Assembly: GCF_003050935.1 (NCBI RefSeq)
Contig: NZ_QAOX01000003.1
Coordinates: 1 to 64,000, forward strand
Length of the DNA: 64,000 nucleotides
Direction of reading: 5' to 3'
DNA from: Luteibacter sp. OK325
GTDB taxonomy: Bacteria; Pseudomonadota; Gammaproteobacteria; Xanthomonadales; Rhodanobacteraceae
The position numbers were made by a program, and so were the translations under genes. The notes below the pieces were generated by a model. The model did no database searches and was not told the DNA's origin. It saw nothing but the letters and a program-made list of their open reading frames with translations. Shown one piece after another: positions 36,375 through 45,344 of the stretch (position 1 is the stretch's first letter; each line of letters begins with the position of its first letter).

Positions 36375-37991
36375 TTACGGAGCCTTACCCTGCCCCGGTC
36401 TTGCCACGCCGTACATCTCCCACGCGATCTTCTTCAGCATCGCATTACGGTCGTCGCCTTCGGCGTAGAGATCGAAATGCGTCCTGCCCGGAAGGAAACG
36501 GATGTCACTCTTCGCGTGCAGGCCATCGAGGGTGTCTTTGAGAAGTTTCGCAGAGCCGTCGAGATAGAACGTGTCCGCGGTGCCCACGATCAGGTGGATC
36601 TTGCCGTCGAGGTCCGGCTTGAGTTCCGGCCAGTGCGTGCGCAGGCGCTGCGCGATGTCGTAATGGTCGTGCCAATAGGCGACGACGGCAGGGTCGATGG
36701 CACCCGTGTCGCGGTTGAACATCGGCTGCGGGCGACCGTCCTGACCGCGCGGCGAGAACACCCAGTCGAACGAAGCCAGCTGGCCGCCGTAAGCGCCAAG
36801 CACGCGTTCCAGGTGGGCAAAGGTCTCGAAGGTGGCGATCACCTGGCCCTTGTCGCGGATCAGCGGATAGGCCGCACCATCGGCGCGCTTGTAGGCATTG
36901 GCATTCGCCGCATACAGGTTGATGCCGGTGAAATCATGGAAGTCGCTGGGATCGGGCGAGGTGGACCACGTGCCGCCGAACACCTTCGGGTATCGCGTCT
37001 GCAGCCACAGGGTGGCCCAGCCGCCCGAGGAATGGCCATTGAGGAACCGGCCGCCCACTTTGGCGTCCATCTTGTAGCGGCCTTCCAGCCAGGGAATGTA
37101 TTCGGTGGTCAGCGCCTGGCCCCAGGGACCATTGTTCACCGAGTCGGCGAATTCATGCGTGCCGGTGGGACCGGATTCGTCGAGCAGCACCCAGATCATC
37201 GGGGGCATGGTCTTGTTGGACATCGCGGTCCATACGTAGGCGATCGTGCCGGCGAAGCGGTCGAAGCCGCCTCCGAAACCATGGGTGACGAAGACGGTCG
37301 GATAACGCGTCTTGCCGTTCGGGTCGTAGCCCGGCGGCGTCACTACCCAGGCGCGGATCGACAGCGGGTGGCCCGCGAATGCCGTCAGCGAGGTGCTCTG
37401 CAACACTTCGGCATGCGCATGCTGGCGTGCCTCGGGCAGCGCGTCACGCACCGCCTGCGGCATGGTCGGCGGCAACAGCCACGGATCCCTGACCGGCACG
37501 GTCCGGGTCAATTTCAATACCGGCAGGGAGCCACCAGCGGTGAGCCTGACCGGGGTCACCTCGCTGATCAGGTCGCCGCCACGGCGGCCGCCGTAGTTGT
37601 AATCGTGGCCGACGTCGAGCACGGCCTGAACCATATAGTCACCTGGCGGAAGGCTGGAGAAGCCCGCCGGGAACGCTTCGCCGTCAGTATCGAGATCGAC
37701 CGACTGGCCGGGCGCGATCCAGTTCACTTCACGCGCCGCGACGGACACCGCCTTGGGCTGGAAAGGATTGGTATCGACCTCCTCCACTTTTCCGTCCTTC
37801 GCTGCCTCGCGGGCGACGGCGGCAGGCGCGGCGAACAGGAGCAGCCGGCCAGACGTGCCGTTGTCGGACGCCCCGTCGAGGGTGACCCGGACGATCCGGT
37901 GCGCCAGAGGTGCTTCATCGGCTTGCGCGGTGAACGAACCGGCGGCAAGGAACGCGAGCGCCAGGAGGGCGCGGGCGGGCAAGATCTTCAT
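36375..37991 (-). CDS. secreted esterase D/feruloyl-esterase-like hydrolase
   Basis: A 538-residue alpha/beta hydrolase with a signal peptide (cleavage near AQAD, residue 24). An N-terminal beta-rich region (to about 200) precedes the hydrolase domain: 'RYPTVFVTHGFGGGFDRF', nucleophile Ser in 'NGHSSGGW', and a later acid/His pair ('GTADTFYLDGS', 'PGRTHFDLY'). This is the putative-esterase (Esterase_PHB/EstD) class that includes feruloyl and S-formylglutathione esterases; the substrate is unknown. The start at 37991 was chosen for its signal peptide. Divergent from the PAP2 gene across 80 bases. Confidence 0.8.
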   Translation of the reverse strand: MKILPARALLALAFLAAGSFTAQADEAPLAHRIVRVTLDGASDNGTSGRLLLFAAPAAVAREAAKDGKVEEVDTNPFQPKAVSVAAREVNWIAPGQSVDLDTDGEAFPAGFSSLPPGDYMVQAVLDVGHDYNYGGRRGGDLISEVTPVRLTAGGSLPVLKLTRTVPVRDPWLLPPTMPQAVRDALPEARQHAHAEVLQSTSLTAFAGHPLSIRAWVVTPPGYDPNGKTRYPTVFVTHGFGGGFDRFAGTIAYVWTAMSNKTMPPMIWVLLDESGPTGTHEFADSVNNGPWGQALTTEYIPWLEGRYKMDAKVGGRFLNGHSSGGWATLWLQTRYPKVFGGTWSTSPDPSDFHDFTGINLYAANANAYKRADGAAYPLIRDKGQVIATFETFAHLERVLGAYGGQLASFDWVFSPRGQDGRPQPMFNRDTGAIDPAVVAYWHDHYDIAQRLRTHWPELKPDLDGKIHLIVGTADTFYLDGSAKLLKDTLDGLHAKSDIRFLPGRTHFDLYAEGDDRNAMLKKIAWEMYGVARPGQGKAP

Positions 37992-38071
37992 CGTGTGCTT
38001 TCCCCTTCTCGCCGCGGAGGCGCGGCATGGCAACATGACCGATCCTGCCACGAGACGAGGACCTTGAGGAA

Positions 38072-38851
38072 ATGGACGCGGAATGGATCAGCCAGCACGC
38101 GATAACGATCTGGGCGATCCTGCTCGCCGTAGCCTTGCTCGGCGCCGACGTGGGCTGGCGACGGGCCGTGCGTCGACGTGAAGGACTGGATCCGGCCGCA
38201 CGCAGTTTCCTGCGGCCGACCACCGCCATCGCCGTCATCGTGGCGACCCTGCTTATCGCCACGGCCATCGCCGTGGAAGTCCGCGAGCAGGCGGGCCTGA
38301 CCGTCTTCGATGCTTCCCTTGCCAGCGATCTTCGCTCGAATATGCCCCGGCCGGTGCTTCACGTCGTGGCCCTGCTCTCGCGCACGGGAAACTCGGCGGT
38401 GCTCGGCACGGTCGCGATACTCGTCTTCGTCGCGCTCCTTTGGCGGCGGCACTGGCGGCTGGCCAGCGCGTGGATCGTCACGCTGGTCGGCACCGTCGTG
38501 ATCAACAGCCTGCTCAAGGCATGGTTCCAGCGTGAGCGTCCCCTGCACGACCACGGCTTCATCATCGAGAAAAGTTACAGTTTCCCCAGCGGCCACGCCT
38601 CTGGCTCGATGGTGTTCTACGGCATGCTCGCCTATGTGCTCCTGGTGCTCACCCCACCGCGGTTTCATCGGCCCATCGTTATTGTCGCGGTGGCGATGAC
38701 CACCCTCATCGGGATCAGCCGCATCCTGCTGCAGGTGCATTATTTCAGTGACGTGATGGCCGGCTATGCCACGGGCCTCGCCTGGCTGACGCTCTGCGTG
38801 GGCAGTGCCGAATACATCCGCATGCGCCAAGGGCGCAACGCGATCACCTGA
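38072..38851 (+). CDS. PAP2-family membrane phosphatase
   Basis: A 259-residue inner-membrane protein with about six hydrophobic segments and the three-part PAP2 signature: 'KAWFQRERP', 'SFPSGHASG' and 'SRILLQVHYFSDVMAG' (catalytic His residues in the last two). Family members dephosphorylate undecaprenyl diphosphate or phosphatidic acid/phosphatidylglycerol phosphate on the periplasmic face. Which lipid it uses cannot be told. It ends 6 bases from the convergent SDR gene. Confidence 0.88.
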   Translation: MDAEWISQHAITIWAILLAVALLGADVGWRRAVRRREGLDPAARSFLRPTTAIAVIVATLLIATAIAVEVREQAGLTVFDASLASDLRSNMPRPVLHVVALLSRTGNSAVLGTVAILVFVALLWRRHWRLASAWIVTLVGTVVINSLLKAWFQRERPLHDHGFIIEKSYSFPSGHASGSMVFYGMLAYVLLVLTPPRFHRPIVIVAVAMTTLIGISRILLQVHYFSDVMAGYATGLAWLTLCVGSAEYIRMRQGRNAIT

Positions 38852-38857
38852 ATACGC

Positions 38858-39664
38858 TTACACGTAGTGCATCTTGCGGGCGACACCACCATCCACCGTG
38901 AAATTCTCCCCGGTGATGAAACCCGCCTGGGAGGACAACAGGAACACCGCCAGCGCCGCGATATCCGGCGGCACGCCCGCCCGTCCCACGGGGTGCTGTG
39001 CATGGTCGGCCGCGGACAGCTTCGGCTTGCGCCTGGCTGAGGGTTTCTTCCAGTCGTCCACGACGATCCAGCCGGGGTTGATCGCATTCACGCGCACCGG
39101 ACCGGCGCTGATCGCCAGTGCATGGGTGAAGGCGACGATGCCACCCTTGCTCGCCGCATAGGCTTCGCTGTCCGGCTCGGACTGGTGCGCGCGCGACGAG
39201 GCAATGTTGACGATCGCACCATTGGATTTCTTCAACGAAGGCAGCGCGTGCTTGCTACACAGGAAGGTGCCGCCAAGGTTGGTATCGATGCGGTGCTTCC
39301 ATTCCGTCCAGTCGAGCTTCTCGAGGGGCCCCGTGTGCGCGCTGGCGATTCCCGCGTTATTGACCAGCCCGTCGATGCGCCCGAACCGGCGCAGGGCCGT
39401 CGCGACGAAGCGCTTGACGCTCGCCTCCTTCGCCACATCGAGCACGAGGAAGGCGGCGCGGTCGCCGACGGCCCAGGCGTCGATGCAGGCCTTACCCGCT
39501 TCCGCATCGAGATCGCCGATGACGACACGGCCACCCGCGGCAAGAACGCCCTCGGCGATGCCACGGCCGATACCCTGCGCACCGCCGGTCACGAGGACGA
39601 CCTTGTCGGGCCATTCGCTGATGGCCGACGACGGCACGGGAGCGGCATGTTTTGGCGTGGCCAT
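38858..39664 (-). CDS. short-chain dehydrogenase/reductase
   Basis: A 268-residue classical SDR oxidoreductase: cofactor motif 'VTGGAQGIGRG' (about 30-40), an Asp at the end of strand 2 ('VVIGDLDAE', favouring NAD(H)), 'NNAGIA', catalytic Ser in 'VNIASSRA', and 'YAASK' (Tyr, Lys). The C-terminal 'ITGENFTVDGGVARKMHYV' matches a common clade of uncharacterised SDRs. The start at 39664 has GAAGGAG six bases upstream, better than the ATG five codons earlier. The substrate is unknown. Confidence 0.88.
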   Translation of the reverse strand: MATPKHAAPVPSSAISEWPDKVVLVTGGAQGIGRGIAEGVLAAGGRVVIGDLDAEAGKACIDAWAVGDRAAFLVLDVAKEASVKRFVATALRRFGRIDGLVNNAGIASAHTGPLEKLDWTEWKHRIDTNLGGTFLCSKHALPSLKKSNGAIVNIASSRAHQSEPDSEAYAASKGGIVAFTHALAISAGPVRVNAINPGWIVVDDWKKPSARRKPKLSAADHAQHPVGRAGVPPDIAALAVFLLSSQAGFITGENFTVDGGVARKMHYV

Positions 39665-39755
39665 GGCGGTCTCCTTCAATGAAGGTCTCGACTTTAAACG
39701 AAACGGTCAGGCGGCCCGCGTTAGTCTTGGGCGCATGTCCATCCCAGGAGCGACC

Positions 39756-40787
39756 ATGCAACCGATCTGCACCGGCCTCATCGGCTACGGCACGGCAGGC
39801 GCCTTCTTCCATGCGCCCCTGATCGCCGCCGCCGAGGGCCTACGCCTTTCCGCCATCGGCAGTCGCCGCACCGACGAAATCCGCCGGGATTTCCCCGAGG
39901 CCGTGGCGTACGGGGATCCCCAGGCCCTGTTGGCCGATCCCTCCATCGAGCTGGTCGTCATCGCGACCCCCAACGAGACCCATGCCCCGCTGGCCCGCGC
40001 GGCGCTCGAAGCGGGCAAGCATGTTGTCGTCGACAAGCCATTCACGCTCAACGCCGCCGAGGCCGAGGCGCTCATCGGCCTTGCCGATCAGGTCGGGCGC
40101 AAGCTGTCCGTCTTCCAGAACCGGCGCTGGGACAACGACTTCCTGACCGTTCGCCGCCTCGTCGACGACGGCCGGCTCGGCGAGGTCGTCTATTTCGAGG
40201 CCCATTTCGATCGTTTCCGACCGGAGATCAAGCAGGGCTGGCGAGAAACCGAGGTGCCCGGCGCCGGGCTGCTCTACGACCTGGGCGCGCATCTGATCGA
40301 CCAGGCACTCGTACTCTTCGGCATGCCGAAGGCCATCACGGCCGACGTAACCCGGCAACGGTCCGCTGCCAGGGCCGACGACTATTTCCATCTGGTGCTC
40401 GACTACGGGCATCGCCGCGCGGTGCTGCACGCCTCCGTGCTGGTACGCGATCCCGGCCCCCGCTATCTCGTGCACGGCGATGGCGGAAGCTTCGTGAAAT
40501 ATGGCATCGACGGGCAGGAAGCCGCGCTGCGCGAAGGCCGTCGGCCCGGCGGCGAGGGCTGGGGCAGCGATGACCCTACCCTGTTCGGCCGCTTCACCGA
40601 CGCCGATGGCACGGCGACGTTGATCGACACCCTACCGGGACGCTACACGGCGTTCTATGACGGCGTGGCGACGGCGATCCGCGACAACGTGCCCATGCCG
40701 GTGGAAGCGCATTCGGCGCGCGATGTGATCCGGGTGATCGAGGCGGCGCAGATCAGTGCGCGGGAGCGTCGTAGCGTTTCGCTGTGA
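39756..40787 (+). CDS. Gfo/Idh/MocA-family oxidoreductase
   Basis: A 343-residue NAD(P)-dependent oxidoreductase: Rossmann motif 'GLIGYGTAGAFFHAPLI', 'ATPNETHAPLARAALEAGKHV' and the catalytic Lys of 'VDKPFTLN', then 'PGAGLLYDLGAHLIDQAL' in the C-terminal domain. It resembles E. coli YdgJ/YhhX-type enzymes, probably acting on a sugar or inositol; the substrate is not known. The start at 39756 has AGGAG at the right distance; a start seven codons earlier is possible. A REP cluster follows directly. Confidence 0.9.
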   Translation: MQPICTGLIGYGTAGAFFHAPLIAAAEGLRLSAIGSRRTDEIRRDFPEAVAYGDPQALLADPSIELVVIATPNETHAPLARAALEAGKHVVVDKPFTLNAAEAEALIGLADQVGRKLSVFQNRRWDNDFLTVRRLVDDGRLGEVVYFEAHFDRFRPEIKQGWRETEVPGAGLLYDLGAHLIDQALVLFGMPKAITADVTRQRSAARADDYFHLVLDYGHRRAVLHASVLVRDPGPRYLVHGDGGSFVKYGIDGQEAALREGRRPGGEGWGSDDPTLFGRFTDADGTATLIDTLPGRYTAFYDGVATAIRDNVPMPVEAHSARDVIRVIEAAQISARERRSVSL

Positions 40788-40792
40788 TCCCG

Positions 40793-40887
40793 ATCGCCGA
40801 TGAATCGGCTCCTACAAGAGCGAGGCGGTTCCCTGTGGGAGCCGATTCATCGGCGATGCTTTCTGTGGGAGCCGATTCATCGGCGAT
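40793..40887. repeat. REP cluster (one inverted, two direct) between Gfo/Idh/MocA and sulfurtransferase genes
   Basis: A/T-type REPs at 40793-40815 (inverted, with CCTAC for CCCAC), 40835-40857 and 40865-40887 (direct, 30-base period). The cluster occupies the whole gap between two convergent genes, starting 5 bases after one stop and ending 6 bases before the other. Confidence 0.87.
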
Positions 40888-40893
40888 GCTTTT

Positions 40894-41754
40894 CTACGCA
40901 TCACCCAACGCAACACCCCGCGACCGGTCACTAACCCACCCACTCCACGACGGCGCATAAAGACGCGAGCCACACAGCCCCGCGTACTCCATCGCCAACA
41001 GGTTATGGCAAGCGGTGACGCCCGACCCACACATGTGCACCACATCGTCAGCAGAGTGCGCGCCAAGCATCGCCTTGAACGCCCGATTCAACTCCTCCGG
41101 CAAGCGGAACCGGCCGTGGATATCGAGGTTGTCGGCGAACGGATGATTCCTTGCGCCGGGCACATGGCCCGCGACCGGATCCAGCGGTTCGACCTCGCCG
41201 CGATAACGCGGCGTGGCTCGCGCATCCATTAGCAGGAAGTGACCACTCGCCACTCCTTCAGCCAGTTCATCGGCGCCGACAGTACCGGCGGCGTCGAATA
41301 CCACATGAGCCGATGTCGGCTCGCGCTGCACCACCGCACCATCGACGGGAAGCTTCGCCTCGATCCACGCCGACCAACCGCCGTCGAGCACCGCGACATT
41401 GTCGATGCCGGCAAGACGGGCCAGCCACCAGAACCGCGCCGCCGCCAGCGCACCGCCGGCGCCGTCATAGGCAACCACCTGCAGATCGGGACGCCATCCG
41501 GCACGCGACAGCCACGCGGCAAACAATGCCGCCTCCGGCAGGGGGTGGCGACCACGTCCGTTCGACGGCGTGACCATGTCTGCAAGGTCACGATCGAGAT
41601 CGGCGCGTACCGCGCCAACGATATGAGCGGCCACGTAATCGCGATCGCCCTTGCCGGCGTCGGCGAGGTCGAAGCGACAGTCGACGAAGAGAACATCGTC
41701 GGCGGGCAGCTGCGCGGCGGTCACCGCGTCTATCAGCGTGCGTGAGATCAGCAT
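40894..41754 (-). CDS. sseA: 3-mercaptopyruvate/thiosulfate sulfurtransferase
   Basis: A 286-residue two-domain rhodanese. The catalytic loop 'MCGSGVTACH' is the CGSGVT form typical of mercaptopyruvate sulfurtransferases, and the N-terminal domain holds 'VFVDCRFDL'-type and 'YDGAGGALAAARFWWL' segments. Enzymes of this type move sulfur to thiol or cyanide acceptors in the cytosol. The first 7 bases overlap the end of the Nudix gene, so they are coupled. The stop is 6 bases from the last REP. Confidence 0.88.
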   Translation of the reverse strand: MLISRTLIDAVTAAQLPADDVLFVDCRFDLADAGKGDRDYVAAHIVGAVRADLDRDLADMVTPSNGRGRHPLPEAALFAAWLSRAGWRPDLQVVAYDGAGGALAAARFWWLARLAGIDNVAVLDGGWSAWIEAKLPVDGAVVQREPTSAHVVFDAAGTVGADELAEGVASGHFLLMDARATPRYRGEVEPLDPVAGHVPGARNHPFADNLDIHGRFRLPEELNRAFKAMLGAHSADDVVHMCGSGVTACHNLLAMEYAGLCGSRLYAPSWSGWVSDRSRGVALGDA

Positions 41755-42353
41755 GGATGACCCATCCGCTTGAGGAGGTTGTAGATGATCGCGGCGGTGA
41801 CGCCCCAGATACGGTAACCCGCGTGGAGGAACTCGACCATGTCGCGCCGATGACCCCGAAAATCCATCGTATACCGACGCAGGTTGGCCGGCTCGAGGAA
41901 GAAGGCAAAGGGCACTTCGAAGACTTCCGCCACCTCACCCGGGTCCGGTTTCAACACGGCGTTCGCGGCGATGCGCGCGACCACCGGTGTCACCGAATAG
42001 CCGCTGATCGTCTCGAAGGCTTCGAGGAAGCCAAGCGGCGTGACCATGCCGGTATCCAGACCGATTTCCTCCTCGCTTTCACGAAGCGCCGTGGCAACGA
42101 CGTCCGCGTCATCGGGCTCGACACGCCCGCCAGGAAAAGCGACCTGCCCCGCATGCTGCTGCAAGGTATCCGTGCGCACGGTGAGCACGACCCGTTGCTC
42201 GCGGTCGTCGCGGATGCCGATAAGCACCGCCGCGGGCCGACGCGGCGTATTGCCGATCAGTTCGGCCATATCGTCGTGATTCCAGCCACGCGGACCCGGA
42301 GGAGCCTCCAGGGGAAGCAGCGCGCCGCGCAATCTCGCCAGCAGGTCGTCCAT
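41748..42353 (-). CDS. Nudix hydrolase, CoA pyrophosphatase type
   Basis: A 201-residue protein of the NudL/YeaB subfamily that cleaves CoA into 4'-phosphopantetheine and 3',5'-ADP. The Nudix box runs 'GGRVEPDDADVVATALRE' then 'SEEEIGL' with its Glu metal ligands, preceded by 'LTVRTDTLQQHAGQVAFPGG', which contains the CoA-type 'HAGQVAFPGG' motif. Its ATG overlaps the stop of the DUF1289 gene (ATGA), and its 3' end overlaps sseA. Confidence 0.9.
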   Translation of the reverse strand: MDDLLARLRGALLPLEAPPGPRGWNHDDMAELIGNTPRRPAAVLIGIRDDREQRVVLTVRTDTLQQHAGQVAFPGGRVEPDDADVVATALRESEEEIGLDTGMVTPLGFLEAFETISGYSVTPVVARIAANAVLKPDPGEVAEVFEVPFAFFLEPANLRRYTMDFRGHRRDMVEFLHAGYRIWGVTAAIIYNLLKRMGHPC

Positions 42354-42550
42354 CAGCCAGCCTGCCGGTGAGGCAGTACCTCGTCCATGATCCAGAGCTT
42401 CTGCACGTCGTCCATCGTGGACCAGCGGGCGATCTCGTCACCTGTGCGCAGACAGCCCTCGCACAGGCCACGCGTGTCGAGGCGACACACGCCGGTGCAG
42501 GGAGTCAGGGGGAGCGTTGACGAGGGGACGATGGCCATACCGTCGGCCAT
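42353..42550 (-). CDS. DUF1289 small cysteine protein
   Basis: A 65-residue protein with four cysteines in 'PCTGVCRLDTRGLCEGCLRT', the DUF1289 pattern (CxxxC...CxxC), which probably binds a metal or iron-sulfur centre. The start is either at 42550 or four codons later; neither has a clear ribosome-binding site. It is the first gene of a coupled set with the Nudix and sulfurtransferase genes. Its function is not known. Confidence 0.82.
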   Translation of the reverse strand: MADGMAIVPSSTLPLTPCTGVCRLDTRGLCEGCLRTGDEIARWSTMDDVQKLWIMDEVLPHRQAG

Positions 42551-42568
42551 TCTAGCGCCCCGACCGGG

Positions 42569-43282
42569 TTACTGCTGGATGTCGACCAGTTCGATATCGA
42601 AGACGAGGGCTTCGTTCGGTCCGATGCGTGGCAGTTCGCCCCGCTCGCCATAGGCCAGGGCCGGCGGAATCACCACCTTCCACTTGTCGCCAACGTGCAT
42701 GCGTGGGATCACGTCCTGCCAGCCGGCAATGACGCGATTCACGGTGAACGTCACCGGCTTGCCATGCGCGTAGGAACTGTCGAACTCGGTGCCGTCGATC
42801 AGTGCGCCACGGTAGTTCACCACCACCGTGCTGGTCATCTGCGCCTGGGCGCCACGACCCTTGGTAAGTACCGAATACTGGATGCCCGAGGGCAAGGTCA
42901 CCACACCCGGACGCGTTCGGTTACGGGCGAGGAAGTCGGCGCTGCGCTGGGCGTTCGCCGTAGCGACGCGACGGAACTCGACGACGGAGTCGCGCTGCAC
43001 CTTCGCATCGAAGTTGACCAGTTGCTGCTGCATCACGTCGATCGGCACACCCGGCGCACGCTTTGCATAACCATCCTGCAGAGCCTTCACCAGTACGGAA
43101 ATGTCGACGTCGGGCTGTGCGCTGTTGGCGAACTGGGTACCGATCTGGTAGCCGATGGCGTAGGACAGCTTGGTCTTGTCGATCGCCGGCGCACCGGAGG
43201 CCGGAGCGGTCGGTGCCGACTGTGCAAGCGCCGCACCACTGAGCAGTGACAAGGCGATGACCAGGAAACGCAAGGGTGACAT
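42569..43282 (-). CDS. FKBP-type peptidyl-prolyl isomerase, periplasmic (FkpA/Mip-like)
   Basis: A 237-residue exported isomerase: signal peptide (cleavage near LAQS, residue 21), an N-terminal helical dimerisation domain (about 35-130; 'KLSYAIGYQIGTQF'), and a C-terminal FKBP domain (about 140-237; 'VVVNYRGALIDGTEFDSSY', 'VIAGWQDVIPRMHVGDKW', 'IPPALAYGERG'). It assists folding of envelope proteins. The start at 43282 gives the signal peptide and has GGAG upstream; it is 18 bases upstream of the DUF1289 gene. Confidence 0.92.
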   Translation of the reverse strand: MSPLRFLVIALSLLSGAALAQSAPTAPASGAPAIDKTKLSYAIGYQIGTQFANSAQPDVDISVLVKALQDGYAKRAPGVPIDVMQQQLVNFDAKVQRDSVVEFRRVATANAQRSADFLARNRTRPGVVTLPSGIQYSVLTKGRGAQAQMTSTVVVNYRGALIDGTEFDSSYAHGKPVTFTVNRVIAGWQDVIPRMHVGDKWKVVIPPALAYGERGELPRIGPNEALVFDIELVDIQQ

Positions 43283-43429
43283 CCCGTTCTCCGTGAACCC
43301 GGAACTTTGAGCGTGCGTGGAGGATAGTCCATCAGCCACGAGGCCGCCCGTTCGCCATCAGACGCCTCCAAGGGGGTAAAGGTTCCCCTGCTACCATCCG
43401 CCTTTCTCTTCGCCTTGCCAGGAATCGCC

Positions 43430-44212
43430 ATGGCTTTCCGCAACCTGACCACCGCGGACCGCGCCGCCGTCCGCACGATTACCGTCAACCGCCCCGACAA
43501 ACTCAATGCGCTCAACCAGGAAACCATCGCCGAGCTGACGCTGGCGTTTCGTCAGGCCGCACAGGACGATGCCGTTCGCGTGGTAGTCCTCGCCGGTGCC
43601 GGCGAAAAGGCCTTCGTGGCCGGCGCGGACATCTCCGAGATGACCGCATGGGCACCGGTAAGAGCGCAGGCCGCATCGCGCGCCGGGCAGGACCTGATGT
43701 TGGCCGTGGAGCGCCTTGGCAAACCGGTCATCGCGAAGGTCCAGGGCTATGCCCTCGGCGGCGGCATGGAGCTGGCCATGGCCTGCCATATCCGCGTAGC
43801 CAGTGAAAAAGCAAAGTTCGGCCAGCCCGAGATCGGCCTTGGGCTCATCCCGGGTTTCGGCGGCACCCAGCGGCTGACCCGCCTCGCCGGCCGCGGTGCG
43901 GCGCTGGAGCTCTGCCTGCTCGGTCAGCAGATCGACGCCGCGCGCGCCGAACGGCTCGGCATCGTGGCCCGCGTGGTGTCCGCCGAGGATCTCGACGCGA
44001 CCGTGGACGCCATGGCTGACCAGCTCGCCGCCGCGGCGCCCTTGGCGCTCAAGGGCATTCTCGAAGCCGTGATCGAAGGCGGCGAATGCGCCATCGACCA
44101 GGGCCTGGCTTTCGAAACCCAGGGCTTCGCGATCGCCTTTTCCACCGACGACATGCGTGAGGGCACGAGTGCTTTTCTTGAACGCCGGAAGGCTTCGTTC
44201 AAGGGCAGCTGA
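43430..44212 (+). CDS. enoyl-CoA hydratase/isomerase family protein
   Basis: A 260-residue crotonase-fold enzyme. Oxyanion-hole segments 'FVAGADISEM' and 'GGGMELAMACH', and catalytic Glu residues in 'QPEIGLGLIPGFGGTQRL', fit short-chain enoyl-CoA hydratases. The start at 43430 follows AGGA; an ATG five codons upstream is less likely. It may serve fatty-acid oxidation or amino-acid breakdown. It is followed by a REP cluster at the convergent junction. Confidence 0.88.
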   Translation: MAFRNLTTADRAAVRTITVNRPDKLNALNQETIAELTLAFRQAAQDDAVRVVVLAGAGEKAFVAGADISEMTAWAPVRAQAASRAGQDLMLAVERLGKPVIAKVQGYALGGGMELAMACHIRVASEKAKFGQPEIGLGLIPGFGGTQRLTRLAGRGAALELCLLGQQIDAARAERLGIVARVVSAEDLDATVDAMADQLAAAAPLALKGILEAVIEGGECAIDQGLAFETQGFAIAFSTDDMREGTSAFLERRKASFKGS

Positions 44213-44252
44213 GGTCCAGATCAGGACTCTTTGAAGGTTATCGCCGAAAGCT

Positions 44253-44361
44253 ATCGCCGCTGAAGCGGCTCCCACACCCAGCCGCCGATTGTGGGAGCCG
44301 CTTCAGCGGCGATTGTGGGAGCCGCTTCAGCGGTGATTGTGGGAGCCGCTTCAGCGGCGAT
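44253..44361. repeat. REP cluster (one inverted, three tandem direct) overlapping the DUF1684 gene end
   Basis: C/G-type REPs: inverted at 44253-44275, then direct copies at 44291-44313, 44315-44337 (one base changed, CGGTGAT) and 44339-44361 in perfect 24-base register. The last copy codes for the final residues and the stop codon of the DUF1684 gene on the other strand. Confidence 0.9.
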
Positions 44362-45250
44362 GCTCTTCGCCACCGGCGTACTTCTTCTCGCCGGCCGTCA
44401 CCCGCACATCAAGCCGATTCTCCGGCGGTGCCAGTGGACAGGTAGCGTACGGCGTGAAAGCGCACGGCGGGTTACGAGCCTCGTTGAAATCAAGGATCAG
44501 CTTGCCGTCCTTCGCCAATGCGGTGTCGAGAAAACGCGCCGCCCCGTAGGTTTCCTTGCCACTGGTCCGGTCGGCGAAGACGAAGAACAGCGAATCCGGT
44601 TCTTCCTGGATCGGATACAGCTCGAAGGTGTGCCCGTCACGGACGAACACGGCCTTGCCTGGCACCTTCTCCTTGTCGATGCCTCCAAGCACGTTGCCGA
44701 TTTCCAGCTCGTGCGGCGGATCGAACGGCACCCAGTCGGCGACCACGCGCCATGATGGGTCGATGGCGAAATAATCCAGGCCGGCAAAGTGCGCCCGTGA
44801 ATCGGCGTTCTCATCCTTCACCCGCAACGCCTTCTTGCCCTCGCGGGCGATAACGAAGAAATTGGCCGAGCCGAAGCGCACCTCCGTCGCCTTGCGCCCC
44901 GTGCCGCCATCATCCACCAGCGTGGCGCGCTGTACCTCGCGACCGTCGACCAGCGCGCCGCTGCCCCTGGCCAGCTCGATCGTCGCCGAGCCGGTGTCAT
45001 CGAGCGTGATGGTCCCCAGGTGTGCCGGGCCGGCCTTCAGCACGATGTCGTTGTCCGCGGCGCTACCGATGCGGTTGACGCCCTGCTGCAGCCACTCCAG
45101 GCCGATGAGGCTGAGCCAGCCCGCAGGCGCCTTCAGCGCTTGCAGGCGCTCGGCGCGGACTTTCTCGACGGAAGCGGTGTAGTCGTCTCCGGCGAGGGCG
45201 CTTCCCGTGGCCACGGCGAACACGGAAGCGAAGGCGAGCGAGCGGATCAT
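44351..45250 (-). CDS. DUF1684 exported protein
   Basis: A 299-residue protein with a signal peptide (cleavage near ALAG, residue 20). The conserved DUF1684 blocks are present: 'GWLSLIGLEWLQQGVNRIGS', 'GLDYFAIDPSWRVVADWVPF' region, 'DRTSGKETYGAARFLDTAL', 'ILDFNEARNPPCAFTPYATCP' segments and 'LAPPENRLDV'. Function is unknown. The start has GAGGT six bases upstream. The C-terminus beyond 'LDVRVTAGEKKYAGG' is made of REP sequence, which also provides the TGA stop; the original ending was probably lost by REP insertion or recombination. Confidence 0.87.
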   Translation of the reverse strand: MIRSLAFASVFAVATGSALAGDDYTASVEKVRAERLQALKAPAGWLSLIGLEWLQQGVNRIGSAADNDIVLKAGPAHLGTITLDDTGSATIELARGSGALVDGREVQRATLVDDGGTGRKATEVRFGSANFFVIAREGKKALRVKDENADSRAHFAGLDYFAIDPSWRVVADWVPFDPPHELEIGNVLGGIDKEKVPGKAVFVRDGHTFELYPIQEEPDSLFFVFADRTSGKETYGAARFLDTALAKDGKLILDFNEARNPPCAFTPYATCPLAPPENRLDVRVTAGEKKYAGGEEHRR

Positions 45251-45320
45251 GGCGATACCTCGTTTGGACGTCTATCCGTCCAGCATAGCGCTAAAGAAAG
45301 ATTCGTGAGTTTCCGGGGCT

Positions 45321-45343
45321 ATCGCCGCTGAAGCGGCTCCCAC
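45321..45343 (-). repeat. single REP between mutL and the DUF1684 gene
   Basis: One C/G-type REP in inverted orientation, ending one base from the mutL stop codon (45345-45347). Confidence 0.85.
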
Positions 45344-45344
45344 A

